NCBI GenBank assembly: GCA_029379385.1
Contig: CM055618.1
Location: forward strand, 14,022,134 to 14,086,133
Source of the DNA: Quillaja saponaria
Taxonomy: Eukaryota; Streptophyta; Magnoliopsida; Fabales; Quillajaceae
Length of the DNA stretch: 64,000 nt
Reading direction: 5' to 3'
A model generated the notes under the pieces. That model made no database searches, was not told where the DNA came from, and saw only the letters and a list, made by a program, of their open reading frames with translations. Positions 45,978 to 61,329 of this stretch are shown here, one piece after another. The translations under genes and the position numbers were made by a program. Positions within the stretch are counted from its first letter, which is position 1, and each line of letters starts with the position of its first letter.

Positions 45978-47419
45978 GTATATGTATATATTGAAAGGAA
46001 TGTAAGCTCATTCAAATCGTGTGTCAAGACATTAGTTGGATTTGACAAGTCAAATTCAATTATTTGTTGTCATTTCATTCACACTGATTGAAAATTATTT
46101 TTAGAAGTTTAGTAAGTTAAAGTTATATAATAATTAGTATGATAGTAAAATACTTTTGCTCCAATTTTGGATCTATTATTCAATTTTAATTGTGGAATGA
46201 CTTATATATATATATATATATTTATTTGACTAAATTACTAATTGGCCCTTATAATTCATCTCCGAATGTATCCTTATATTAAAAAACTTACAATTAAATC
46301 ATCGTAGTTTCAAAAATACTTAAATTAAATTTATCGTCACTTCCCATTTAAATTAACTTAAACAATAAGTAACAGATACTGACATGACTAACATAAATAA
46401 TGTGACTTGCTCACTTAGTATAATAGACAAATAAAAATATTGTCACGTGACTTGGATAAAAATTATAATTATATTAGATATGGTTAGCCATATCATTTTT
46501 CATCTTTATTTATTTGTTTATGTCATCTCTATCTAAGTTAATTTAGACAGATAGTTATACTAAAAATCTAGTTTAAATAATTTTTAAACTACGTGAATCC
46601 AATTATAACTATGTACAAATGTAAGTGAATTCAAAGATAAGTTATAGAGACTAAATATATAATTTAGCCTCTATTTATTTTTATAAGGAATTAATTGCAT
46701 TCTCTTAGGAAGCTATCTATTCTATTCAATTGTTGACAAAGGGCTGCATCAAAGCTATAGTTATAATGCCGTGTGAAAATAAAGCCATTTTTTGCGCAGC
46801 ATTTGACATAATAATGTCCACAATTCACACAATCATTCTCGAAACATTAGGGTGTTTAGTCTTGAATTCAATGATTCCAATTATTTGACAAAAAAAGGAG
46901 GGGAACTTGGAGGACAAGTTCAAACTTATTGGCTTTGCTGGTTTGGTTTTGATTGGAAAAAGAAAATGCTCAAAGCTTATGCTGTGACTTTAGTACAATG
47001 AGCTAGAGAGAGAAAGTCAATCATTTGAGTTTTGATGAAATTTCTTTCCCAGTGCATCTTTTGTCGTCCTTCCAAAAAATTACTAGTGGTTGTTACTCTC
47101 AAATTCATTTGAGAGATAGAAATCTTGTTCGGCATGTTAGAAGCCCAATGGCTTAATGTAGGCAGCCTGCTATCTAGATATACAATAATATTTACGATTT
47201 CTTACTAGACTATATAAATTGAACGTAATATACTTACAATAAGTATGGTTTAGACATATTTAAATTTAGTTATTGAAGAGTCGTTATAATATTATTTAGA
47301 AAGATACGTACGAGTCTCGAATGAGATTAGACTCATATTCAAAATTTGTGAAAATACTCGTAATGTTTTGTTAATATAATATAATTTAATGTAATGAATA
47401 TGTCAGATTATTGGTTAAT
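43091..47419. other. AT-rich intergenic spacer
   Basis: Very AT-rich. Contains a poly-A tract (about 43195-43218) and many short direct repeats, including a repeated phrase around 43790-44200 (ATTGCCTCTAA/ATTACCTCTAAA..TTGAGATT, then TTAGTCTTT, then TTTCCGGTCAATT-like), which looks like an old tandem duplication of about 240 bp. No gene or bounded transposon is recognised. Confidence 0.55.
45946..45992. repeat. AT dinucleotide microsatellite
   Basis: Run of AT units with a few G interruptions near its right end. A second shorter AT run lies at about 46204-46221. Confidence 0.9.
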
Positions 47420-47429
47420 ATTTAAACTT
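47420..47429. repeat. Probable target site duplication of U6-LINE chimera, left copy
   Basis: ATTTAAACTT beside the T-run end of the LINE fragment; the same 10 bp lies at 48267-48276 directly at the U6 5' end. Confidence 0.7.
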
Positions 47430-48167
47430 CTAACTTTTTGATAAAACGGAAAGCAACAAGAAAAACTACACAACGGAAATAGCTACTCTACCCCACACTA
47501 TCCCCATCGAAGGTCAACACCACATTCTGAGGAGGCTGGATCTATTTCTGGATGTTGTCTGTACCATCCAAAATAATGTTAGCTAACTTGTCTGCCACAT
47601 TTGCCTCCCGAAACATGTGCACCACCTAAACCTCCCAATCTCTTGATAAAAGACTTTGAATATCACGAAGAATGGATTGGCTAGCATTAGAAGCGTGAGA
47701 ACCTTTGGTAACAAAGTCAACCACAACTTTTGAATCTGTTTTTGCAATAATTTTCTTGTACCCCAAAATACCAAGCAGCTAGTATATTTAGTCTCAAAAG
47801 TTTAAATTTCAGCTCTCACGAAACATCACCATCCTAGTTTGTTCCCAAACCCAAAAAGCCAACAGCCATTACTATCCCTCATCACTCTAACAGCACTAGC
47901 ACAACCAGGTTCCCTCGAGAAACTCTATCAGTATTCACCTTAACCCATCCCATAGGCACTGTACACCATCTTATCATTAACTCCACCTTCTGCCTTCTAG
48001 GAGAACTAAAGCTAAAAGCCTTGGCTGTAATGCCACTGAAAATCAACTAAGCAAAATTAGTTGCTAGGCCACTGAAAATCAGGATCAAAAAGATATTTGT
48101 TTCTCCATGTTTCTCCATGTCCATATCAGCCATGCGGTGCCAAAAACACGAGGCCACAGTCCAATTT
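47430..48167 (-). mobile_element. LINE retrotransposon 3' fragment with RNase H-like region, decayed
   Basis: On the minus strand the translation, broken by frameshifts and stops, shows the plant LINE RNase H-like tail in order: FGTAWLIWTWRN, MGWVKVNTDRVSRGN (usual form NTDGASRGNPG), SNGCWLFGFGNKLG, AKTDSKVVVDFVTKG, SNASQSILRDIQSLLSRDWE, HMFREANV and ADKLAN. At least one base is missing after SRGN and there are stops within the tail. Its left end has a CTAACTTTTTG T-run on the plus strand, consistent with a short A tail of a minus-strand element. It joins a U6 copy on its 5' side without a gap. Confidence 0.85.
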
Positions 48168-48266
48168 AAAATTTTGGATCATTTTTTGATTTGTGCCTGT
48201 CATTCTTGTACCGGGCTATGCTAATCTTCTTTGTATAGTTCCAATTTTATCATGTCCCGAATAGGC
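48168..48266 (-). pseudogene. U6 snRNA retropseudogene fused to LINE fragment
   Basis: Minus strand, about 99 nt, full length. It matches plant U6 along its whole length: 5' hairpin region TATTCGGGACAT, then ATAAAATTGGAACTATACAA, AGAAGATTAGCATAGCCC, GACAGGCACAAATC and the 3' end GATCCAAAATTTT. The AGAAGATTAGCAT core that includes the catalytic AGC region is intact, but several other positions differ, including the usual ACAGAGA box, here ACAAAGA. There is no upstream USE or TATA promoter of a pol III U6 gene before 48267. It is a retrocopy, not a working gene. Confidence 0.88.
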
Positions 48267-48276
48267 ATTTAAACTT
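48267..48276. repeat. Probable target site duplication of U6-LINE chimera, right copy
   Basis: ATTTAAACTT directly next to the first base of the U6 copy; matches 47420-47429. Confidence 0.7.
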
Positions 48277-48866
48277 TGTTGATGTTGTTAATAATAAATT
48301 ATTGAATATAAAACAAATAGTTAGATAATATTTTTATATTATCATTAGTAAATAAATATAATTTACGAGGTTTTATCTTAACTATCCGATGTTCGACAAT
48401 TAAAATCAAGTGAGAGTTTAAAGATTTTAATAGGACTAGCCACTGCACGTCACATGTATATTCTTTGTATATATTTTTGTTTATTTATTTTAATTAATTC
48501 AATTTAATAAAATGATAAAAAACAAGAGAATATGAAAATGAAAAAAAAATTATACGTGTGAAGAGATTATATTTAATAATTATAAAGTAATAGAGAAAAT
48601 ACATGAATTTATTTTTTAAATAAGTATATATTATATAATAAGAAATTGTTAGAGATCTCTTAGTTTTATATTAGTATAAAAAATAAATATGAGTATAGTG
48701 TCCTCGCACCCGTGATGAAATAAAAATAGAATATATATAATAAATATAAAAGACGAACGGGTTGGGGCAAATCCGTCAAACCCTCTCCAAACCCACCCCA
48801 TTGCATCCCTAATCAACTAATACCGATACCTTCGGCACTCCCACTCTGAGTTGAGAGCAAACGAAG
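48277..48866. other. Intergenic and RPB10 promoter
   Basis: AT-rich spacer up to about 48740, then the promoter and 5' UTR of RPB10 with CCAAACCCACCCC-type GC-richer sequence just before the start codon. No clear TATA box. Confidence 0.5.
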
Positions 48867-50179
48867 ATGATTATTCCCGTTCGTTGTTTCACTTGCGGGA
48901 AGGTAAGTTACAGTCCGACCTAGAAAGCCTTAAGTTCTGCTTGGATTGACGGAAAATTTTCTATACCAAGTGATTGCCTTTTAGGTTTTTGGAATGTGGG
49001 GTTTAGAGTTTGGATGAACTAATGTGTCACTAGGTGTTTTTAAATTTTTATTTTTATTTTATTTTATTATTATTATTATTATTTTTTATTATTATTATGT
49101 AGGTGATTGGAAACAAATGGGACCAGTATCTTGATCTTCTACAGGCAGACTATACAGAAGGGTCAGTACCCAACCCCTTCCTTCTTGAATATATTTGTTT
49201 GTATTTCTATAGTGGGATTTATGATTCAATTTATCGTATTTTATCTTATATTACCTTTCATATTTTTTTGGTGAGGATGTCATTTAGTTTAACAGTGTGC
49301 ATTTATATAAGAAGCATTGATTCTGAGTTGCAGTCGTAGAAATAGCTGAAGATTGAATTTAGGATAACAAAGATAGGATATTGAATGTGTTCATTCAATT
49401 GGAAACATGTTTATAACAGATTTGTTTATGCACTTGAAAAGTTCACTGCTTTGCTTGCCTAATTTATGGGAGAGGGAGAGAGGTATGCTGGTTATTATGG
49501 ATTCATTTTGCTTGACAAATAGTTGGCTATGTTTCAAAGTGTGATGTGCTCTTAAATGCCTATGGTGTAATGGTAAATAGTGGTTCAACATGGTGCATTG
49601 TGGACTGCAGATTTTGTCTGTAACTACATGCTTTAGGCAGCTAGGAAGAATAGAATCCTCTATTCCTGGAATTAGAGCTTTTAAGCGGAGATCCTATTGG
49701 TCTTTGCCTGTAATAGTTGATTTGTGTCTCAATTCCTGGTTCAATGGTCGTGGTTTGAGGGATGGAGCTTATGTTTTATTATGTTTTGGATTTGTTCTAC
49801 TGCATTCAAACTTATGCACCATGAGTGATTTATTCTGCAAACAGACATATTGTGAATTAAGATCTCGAAGTAGAGAGTTGATGAGTTGTAGACAGCTATC
49901 CTAAATGTTAAGGATCTGATCGTATTAATGCCTGGTGTACAGAGATGCACTGGATGCTTTGCAGTTGGTTCGTTATTGCTGTAGACGAATGCTTATGACC
50001 CATGTTGATCTCATTGAGAAACTCCTCAATTACAATAGTAATCTCTCTTCCTCTCAATCTCTCTCTATCAGCTTTCCTGTGTTTGTGTGCATTTACTCAT
50101 TGAGAAGCTCCTCAATTACAGTATTAACTCTAATGTTTTGCTTCTGGATGCAGCTTTGGACAAATCTGATACCAGTTGA
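48867..50179 (+). CDS. NRPB10: RPB10, common subunit of RNA polymerases I, II and III (RPABC5)
   Basis: Small zinc-binding subunit shared by the nuclear RNA polymerases. Four exons, 48867-48902, 49103-49161, 49943-50037 and 50154-50179, join in phase to 71 aa, the Arabidopsis length. The product has [19 protein letters not shown] with the CxxC half of the zinc site, then [20 protein letters not shown] with the CC half, and the tail LDKSDTS. The first intron ends in an ATT repeat that runs up to the acceptor. The last intron begins with the donor AATAGTAATC and contains a second copy of the exon 3 end (see repeat). No lesion is seen. The exons are too short to stand out as long frames. Confidence 0.95.
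49064..49099. repeat. ATT trinucleotide microsatellite at RPB10 intron 1 acceptor
   Basis: Repeated TTATTATTATT units, interrupted by a short T run, immediately before the TATGTAG acceptor. Confidence 0.85.
50008..50130 (+). repeat. Duplicated 3' end of RPB10 exon 3
   Basis: CTCATTGAGAAACTCCTCAA at about 50010, the end of coding exon 3, is repeated at about 50096 as CTCATTGAGAAGCTCCTCAA followed by TTACAGTATTAAC. Period is about 86 bp. Only a few bases differ. The second copy keeps a potential donor (CAGTATTA) and lies in the last intron. Confidence 0.85.
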
Positions 50180-52835
50180 GGAAGTATGTGGAATTACAGT
50201 CGGTCATGCTGCGTGTCCTGTGGTGTCCATATGTTGACGTTTTATTTTCTGTCGTCCTTGTATTGTTTACTCAAGTAGTTTGGACTAGTTCAAAAGTGTT
50301 CAGGCCTAATGTGGAGTAAGACAACCAAAAGTTGTACCAAACTTAGTTTCGTGCTCTAAATTAATGTTAATGTAAAACTCTAAATGTGTTTGAAACTATA
50401 CAATGATTTTAAGGACTAGCTAACTGTTAGCAAATATTGATGTAATGCATCTAGTGTAGGTTGACAATATTTTGGCAGTATACTTTTGACATGGTGATCC
50501 AGTTAAAAAACAAGTAAGGTTGTGGATTGAATTTTAGACATGAGTTGTAACTGAGTTTTGATGTAAATAGATATCCATTTTGATGGCTTGTGCTCAAAAG
50601 AGTGCATCTTTGTTCTCTTTTTTTACTGCATACAGGATGCCATTACTGGATTAAATGGTCTCTATGAACAAAGGGACCCTCTATATTCATGGCACTTAGG
50701 ACCCATGAGATAAGCAGCAAATGGGTATTAATCTATGCAATGATAGCTTAGGGTGGTGGTTCAAGTGGCTATACGTGAGCTGAGTCTATCAGTAGGATTT
50801 ATGTGCTATTTTAGCGTTAAGGGTTAAAATTCAAATCAAATAATTTTAAAGAATACACTCTTTAATCAAATAGTTTCTAATAGTTGACTCTTCAAATTTA
50901 GTTATTGTATTTGAATTCTATAGTAATTCGAATCTAATTTTGAATGTTTGAATTTATTGAGTTTCAAGCCGAATTAGAATTTTATTCATCTCGAATTCGG
51001 ATATATATGTTTAAATTATTTAATTTTTACAAGTATTTTGATAAAAATATAAATAACAAATAATTTTTTGTTTAAACTTTTTAATAAAAAATATATTATT
51101 CCAAATATTAATTTAAATTTAAATTTAAAAATAAATAATACACATTATTCTTTTTGAATGTTAATGACCATTTCATTGGGTTGGTCCGATATGAGAAAGT
51201 TACAGGAAAGAGTATCTTATAGCATTTATAATTTGTGAATTTCTAATCATCACCGTGTTCTGCATGCTGGATCTTCTACTATTCTATGTTTCTTTTTTTC
51301 GGAAAGATTATACACTTGAAACAACTAGCGAATAGGGAGAGGTAAAAGGACAGAGCATCAAGGAACTAAATATTGTACCTTTTCGTATGATACAAAAGAA
51401 GCTTATTCGTAATGTATTTTGAGTTACAAATACAAAATTATTATTTATTATTGATATTCAAAAGTATTTATAAATACTTGTTAGGATCTAATTATTTCCA
51501 ATGCTACAATTAGATATTTACGATATTTTTTAATTTTTAAAATATTTTTTTAATGCTAGTAAAAAAAACTAATAATAAAGATTAATATCAAGAATTAATT
51601 AAAAAATATTTAATGATATATGAATTTTTATTTTTAAAATTTACTATATATTTTAATTTACAAATTATAATTTATTTTTGTTGTTACATATTAATACTTA
51701 ATTATCACAATTAAGTTATATAAACTAAATTATATTTATAAATTATACAATTAGATTTTATTAGTATAAAAATTATAAGTTTAAAAATAAAATAAAAATA
51801 TATCATATTAAAGCTATTCATATAATAAGAAAATAAATAAATTTAAGTATAAGTATCATTTTAAATTTTATTTAATACATATTAGTTGCATAATTTAATA
51901 AATAATTGAGATTAGAAATAGACAAAACTTCTTAATCATGATATATTACAAATGCATATTTATATGTTTTGAGATTGTAAGAAAATATTAACACGTGGAA
52001 AATGTTATTTTTTAAATATTGAATTGAATAACATATATATTATTCAAATTTTACAAAACTATTATTTTTGAGTAATTATAGAAATTTAACCGTAACTCCG
52101 CACCTTACTAAAATTGAAGAAGCATGGATGGTTTGTTTTGAAATGAAGTTCAAAAACCAAGCCGTAGCAAAATTTTGACTGGGGCATTGATGGAGGCATT
52201 CACAAGGAATACCTCTCCAAAAATTGGCGTATGCTGCTTTTAGTGGAGAGCACACGGTATTCTTTAGTAAAAGGCGAAAGAATAGTTCGCTTTGTGCTCA
52301 CCACACAGCTCCGTGGTTTGTTGAGGTTGCATCCGGCTCATTTTATAAGGCATGAGTCTCTCCTGCTTCTATTTTTCCTCAATGTGGGACATTTCAGCTT
52401 ACTTAAAATAACCACCTATCGACCAGACCTGACTTAAGGTTCACATAGATTATACATCACGATCAGCATTTATTTGGATCAAACTGAAAAAGTGAAAGGG
52501 CTCAGAAATTTCCCAATCAAAATGTTATCATTGTGCAGACTAATTAAGAAAGTTAGATTAGAAAATAGCTTAAGATTTGAAACATTTTCCATCATATACT
52601 TGGAGCAGGAAGCAGAGCACTTTGAACAAGTGATTGGAACAAACACAAGTGAAACACAGAATGGCCAATTAAAAAAGTTAGATTATGAGTTATTAATCAT
52701 TTAAATTAGCCACTAACTAATATGAAAGCTCAAATCACAAATGTTATGAAGTAGTATAAGAAAGTTTTCAATTTTATTTACCTCAGCAACTTGGGAGTCA
52801 CAAGCACACTTTCCCCTATCTGACTGGAGCTCTCT

Positions 52836-52997
52836 TCAACATGCTGAGGATTCCATTTGTTTCAATGCCAGAAAATACTTGCAGACAGCTATCCTATCTC
52901 CAAGTACCCTTTGGCTGAGACTCACATTCTTTGCAGCTTTTTGAACCATGTCCGGATTTTCGGCTTTTAAGCCTTCTGATCTCTTCTCTGCTATGAC
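52836..52997 (-). pseudogene. Exon-like orphan frame, unrecognised
   Basis: After an acceptor-like TATTTAG on the minus strand the frame reads GLKAENPDMVQKAAKNVSLS, then QRVLGDRIAVCKYFLALKQM, and stops at TGA 52836-52838. Open sequence without stop-rich drift, an acceptor before it and a donor-like GAGGTAAAT at 52777-52784 beyond the stop suggest an old exon. I do not recognise the family and cannot connect it to a start codon. Confidence 0.3.
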
Positions 52998-54257
52998 CTA
53001 AATACCTACTACTCACATAAGAACTTGTCAGTCCAGATAAAGTTTCTAAAATTGTTTTACATATACTAAAATATTACTGGATGATACAAAATCCACATTG
53101 TATGTAGCATATCTGTTTTGGGAGATCAAACAAATGGTTCATAGTTGACATGTTCCCTGTGTCTAAGAGTGAGTCCCTGCCTCTTTATGAGTCTCTGTGG
53201 GAGAGAGATCGAATAACGTAGGTCATTTGAGACATAGGGAAGAATTTATAGTCTTGTAGTGTGAAGTACTTTTCTTGTTTTTTTGATTGCCAAAAAGTAA
53301 ACCAACATTGTTAATGAGGTGGGAGTGATCAGTTAATTTTTTGAAGCATTTCAGAATGTTTTTCTGCTGGTTACCAAATTACAATCAGAGCGCTGGCATG
53401 AGAGTTTCATGCATAGCTTTATCTTTTATTGACACCAACACCTTTCCAAACCCTCTCTGTCTCACAAAAAAGTGAAAATGCTGAAGTTTACACCATGATA
53501 GAGGGGACGGCGAGTTTCCAGAAAACTATGTGGAGTAGGAAAAGAGGCATCTCAGCAATTGTATTTTGTGTAAAGAAAGGAAACACAATTTACAATGAAA
53601 AAGGGATGATCCCCCACTTTCTGTGCTGTCTTTCTATATGTCACTTATCTCCCATCTCCTTTGATTTCACCCATAGCATGAGATTAATGTCATTATACAC
53701 TCATTAATTCCATTCAAATCCCCTTTCCAGCATATACTTGTTAGCATGAGTTTTGATAGTGAGTTTCTTTTAGCTAAGTTGGTAACTCTTTGATCAACTG
53801 CAGTAAGAACCTTCTTTCCCAATGGCATCCACCAGAAGAAAGAAAATGATTTGACTCTTAACCCTCACCCTGAAAGGGAGACCATCTTCTTTTGGTGAGT
53901 TAAATATGACTAGTTAAACTTTCACCCTCATGAGTGTAGTGCATCAATTTCACTCAATTTATCTTTGGAACTTCGCACATTTGGTTTTGTCTTAGGAGTT
54001 TCAATGGTATTACAACGGAAAGTCATGCAAACATAAGTGGAAAAGTTACCGTGGAATACACAATTCTAATAGAGTCTTGAACACAACTCGTAGAACCTGG
54101 AAACGCTACCAGATAATACAGTAATTCAATGTCATTCAAATATCAGCACATTAATCCATTTGGTGACGTAATGAGATGTTATTGTTGCCCATCAAGGTCA
54201 AACCCTCCCAACTATACTGCAACACTGCAAGTCATTGGGATTAAATCCCTGTTTTAC

Positions 54258-54515
54258 TCAAAAAAAATAAAAGAACAAAAAAAGGGTCATTGGGACGTTC
54301 CCTTTCTGAGTACTACAGGCAGCAGCAGCTACTCCAGCATCCCCTTCAAATATTATACAATCAACTTCTGCTAATTGAGCTGCCAAAGCCTCATAACTTA
54401 ACATTCTTACTAACCCGCTACTCAAGACCAAAAGACTCAACATTTGTTTTCTCATTTTCCATGAGAGCATGACACCAACATTAATGAGCTCCTCAAGAGT
54501 CCAAGAGGACAGCAT
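54258..54515 (-). pseudogene. Second exon-like orphan frame, unrecognised
   Basis: Minus-strand open frame of 85 codons with protein-like composition: LSSWTLEELINVGVMLSWKM, then MLSYEALAAQLAEVDCIIF and GDAGVAAAACSTQKGNVP. It is Leu/Ala-rich, possibly helical. It could belong with the piece at 52836-52997, 1.3 kb downstream on the same strand, but no splice path is evident. Family unknown. Confidence 0.25.
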
Positions 54516-56411
54516 CCCTTCCCCAAGGTTTGGGTTGTTGGGGAATCACATAAAAGATTCTTTTGCCAAATACAATATGTTCAGATCAATTTGTTACCCA
54601 TACAATTATCATTGTGAAAGCAATCCGTTATGTTCAATACATTGCTCAAAAACATTTACAAAGTAAACACTAAGCAGTCACCAAGCAAGTCAATCTCACC
54701 AGCCACACTGATATCAAGCCTTAGTTCATAAACACAGATACTTGCAACCAAAAGATCATTATAAAACATACATTAACATCATGGAAATTGCAGCACTAAA
54801 GCATCTTCAACCCAGTTCCCAGGCCAGAACAAAACACTATAACGCTTCAGAAAACAATCAAGCATTGCATAGAATTGTATCGACTCAGAAGAAACTCAAA
54901 AAGTTGAGTGTAATGAACAACCAACCAAAAAATCTGGAAATCACAAGAGGCATATGCAGAGGACAGCTGATAAAATGAAAGACAATAACAATGAAATATG
55001 AAGCAGAATACAGTTCACTAAAATCTAAACCATGAGTAGGAGCTGTATTCAATAGGCTGAACAGGGCATCAACACCATTGAAGGAAACTAAAAGAAATAC
55101 ACATAACCGGAATCAAGCAGTCCGCAATAAGCAAAATTGACTTAATTCTTTTCGCTTTGGGTGCAAAAATTGGCCTAGTAGATGATGTAAAAAGTACAAG
55201 CTTCTATAAATACCTAGGTAGCTAGAGAAACACACAACACCAAATATCCCTTTACAGACATCAAGACATACTCATTTCTCTCTTTCCAATAGATGAGGCT
55301 GTATTAAAAAATAATTTCTATCTTTGTGCCATCATAATGTTATTTAAGCATTCAACTTATGCATGCATTTCAGGCTGTAGAATGTTTCAATTGCACGACC
55401 ACCATAACAAGAGAAGAAGACTCTATTTAGTACACATGCAGAGGGCAAAGGCAATAATCGTTTCCACAATCAAGATAACATACTTCCCTTACAACATCAA
55501 TGAAACTAATTACTTCCTTTTCACTACAAGAAGGTACATGTAATTAAAAAAAGATTTACTGGTATAGTCAGTGTAGCAAATGACTTAAGCTGAAAAAGGA
55601 TCAGAAAGCATCATACCATAATTCAAAGTATTATGAGAATTTCAAGCTGTAAAAAACAATAGAGACACGATCAGGACGACATATGCACAGAATAGAAGAA
55701 ATCATCAATTTTAACAAGTTGCATTGAAAAAGTCTTGTTACATAAGTTTCAGTACAGAAGATAGGGAGGCTAAAAAGTATCTAATTTCATCCCAAGTATA
55801 TAAAAAGTTATTACATCGAATCATAGTACTTAATTAATTCTCGACCAAAAATAACAAATATTTCTGGCATTCCCTCACCCTGATGTTCAAAGTTAATATG
55901 AACAAATGTCTAATTAAGCTATTTGGCAAACTAAAAACAGCAATATAATCAATGACCGGCATAGTATACATAAATCACAACCAATTTGGGTTATCGAATC
56001 CCATTTCACAAGCATGCCCTGCTCTACATAGGAACTGGTATATATAAAGAAAAAGCAACGTGTGTAACTACAACAACATCAAATGAACTCAACCACACCC
56101 CTACAACTATTGTATGCCTTGTGCGCTTTAGGTTTCTCCATGGCATCAATTTATTAATTACCCATAAAAATAACTAAGATAGACGACACCAATCATACAC
56201 AATTATATATGCAAAATCAATATATGTCGGCAGTAAACACATTTAAAACTAACACAACCTTCCTTCAATTCAGAAATTGAAATCCAATATAAGAAAAGCT
56301 GGATATTTTCTACAAAACTGACATTTGAAATAAAAAAGTACCAGCTTAGACAATAGCAAATTCACGACATAAACGAAATCTAATTCCCATAAAAAGAAGT
56401 AAAGACGGGAT

Positions 56412-60960
<4,549 letters not shown>

Positions 60961-60971
60961 AACTCCGCGGC

Positions 60972-60979
60972 TATAAATA
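60972..60979 (+). promoter_or_regulatory. TATA box of ATP-citrate lyase subunit A gene
   Basis: TATAAATA in the context GCGGCTATAAATAGAGGG. Transcription should begin near 61003, giving a noncoding first exon that ends at 61070. Confidence 0.65.
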
Positions 60980-61070
60980 GAGGGAGCAATGCCTGAGATT
61001 TTAGGTGTGTTGGATCTTCATCCATCTTCTTCCTACCTGAAAATCTCTTCGATACGTTTCTCGTTCACCG

Positions 61071-61318
61071 GTAATTGCATTTCACAGACCGCCATTTTCA
61101 GTTATCTGCTTCTTTGATCTGTTTGTTCTTCCACATTTTGATTTTCGTTTTTCTTTGAGAAAAATTAAGTTTTTTCGGATCTCTGCATTTGGTTCTTGTA
61201 TGGAATTACGGTCGTGGTTTTGCAAAATTAATTGGGATTTTTCCCTGGGTTTTGATTCAGAGATTTTAGATTTGTTGCTGTAAAAAACTAACGGTTGGAA
61301 TTTTGGTGATGGAAGCAG
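61071..61318 (+). other. 5' UTR intron of ATP-citrate lyase subunit A gene
   Basis: Donor TCACCG|GTAATT at 61071 and acceptor GGAAGCAG|ATTAAG ending at 61318, with a T-rich interior. The ATG follows 12 bases into the next exon. Leader introns like this are common in plant housekeeping genes. Confidence 0.65.
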
Positions 61319-61329
61319 ATTAAGAAGAA

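Larger units (their letters stand above)
50180..56411. other. Long intergenic region with two exon-like orphan frames
   Basis: 50180-50640 is RPB10 3' UTR and spacer. 50820-52090 is extremely AT-rich. 52200-52440 is GC-richer with a short frame but no family match. 52700-54520 contains two gene-like minus-strand pieces listed separately. 54520-56411 shows no gene and ends with the 3' UTR of the ubiquitin-eS31 gene. Confidence 0.55.

Noticed and set aside
45946..45992. Long AT run as a regulatory or origin element
   Set aside because: Simple microsatellite of a kind common in plant spacers.
48168..48266. A working U6 snRNA gene
   Set aside because: Many substitutions, no USE and TATA promoter at the correct spacing, and direct fusion to a LINE point to a retrocopy.
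52231..52437. GC-richer short frame ending near CAATGTGGGAC
   Set aside because: No recognisable domain. The closing motif is common in plant intergenic DNA, but I could not define repeat ends.
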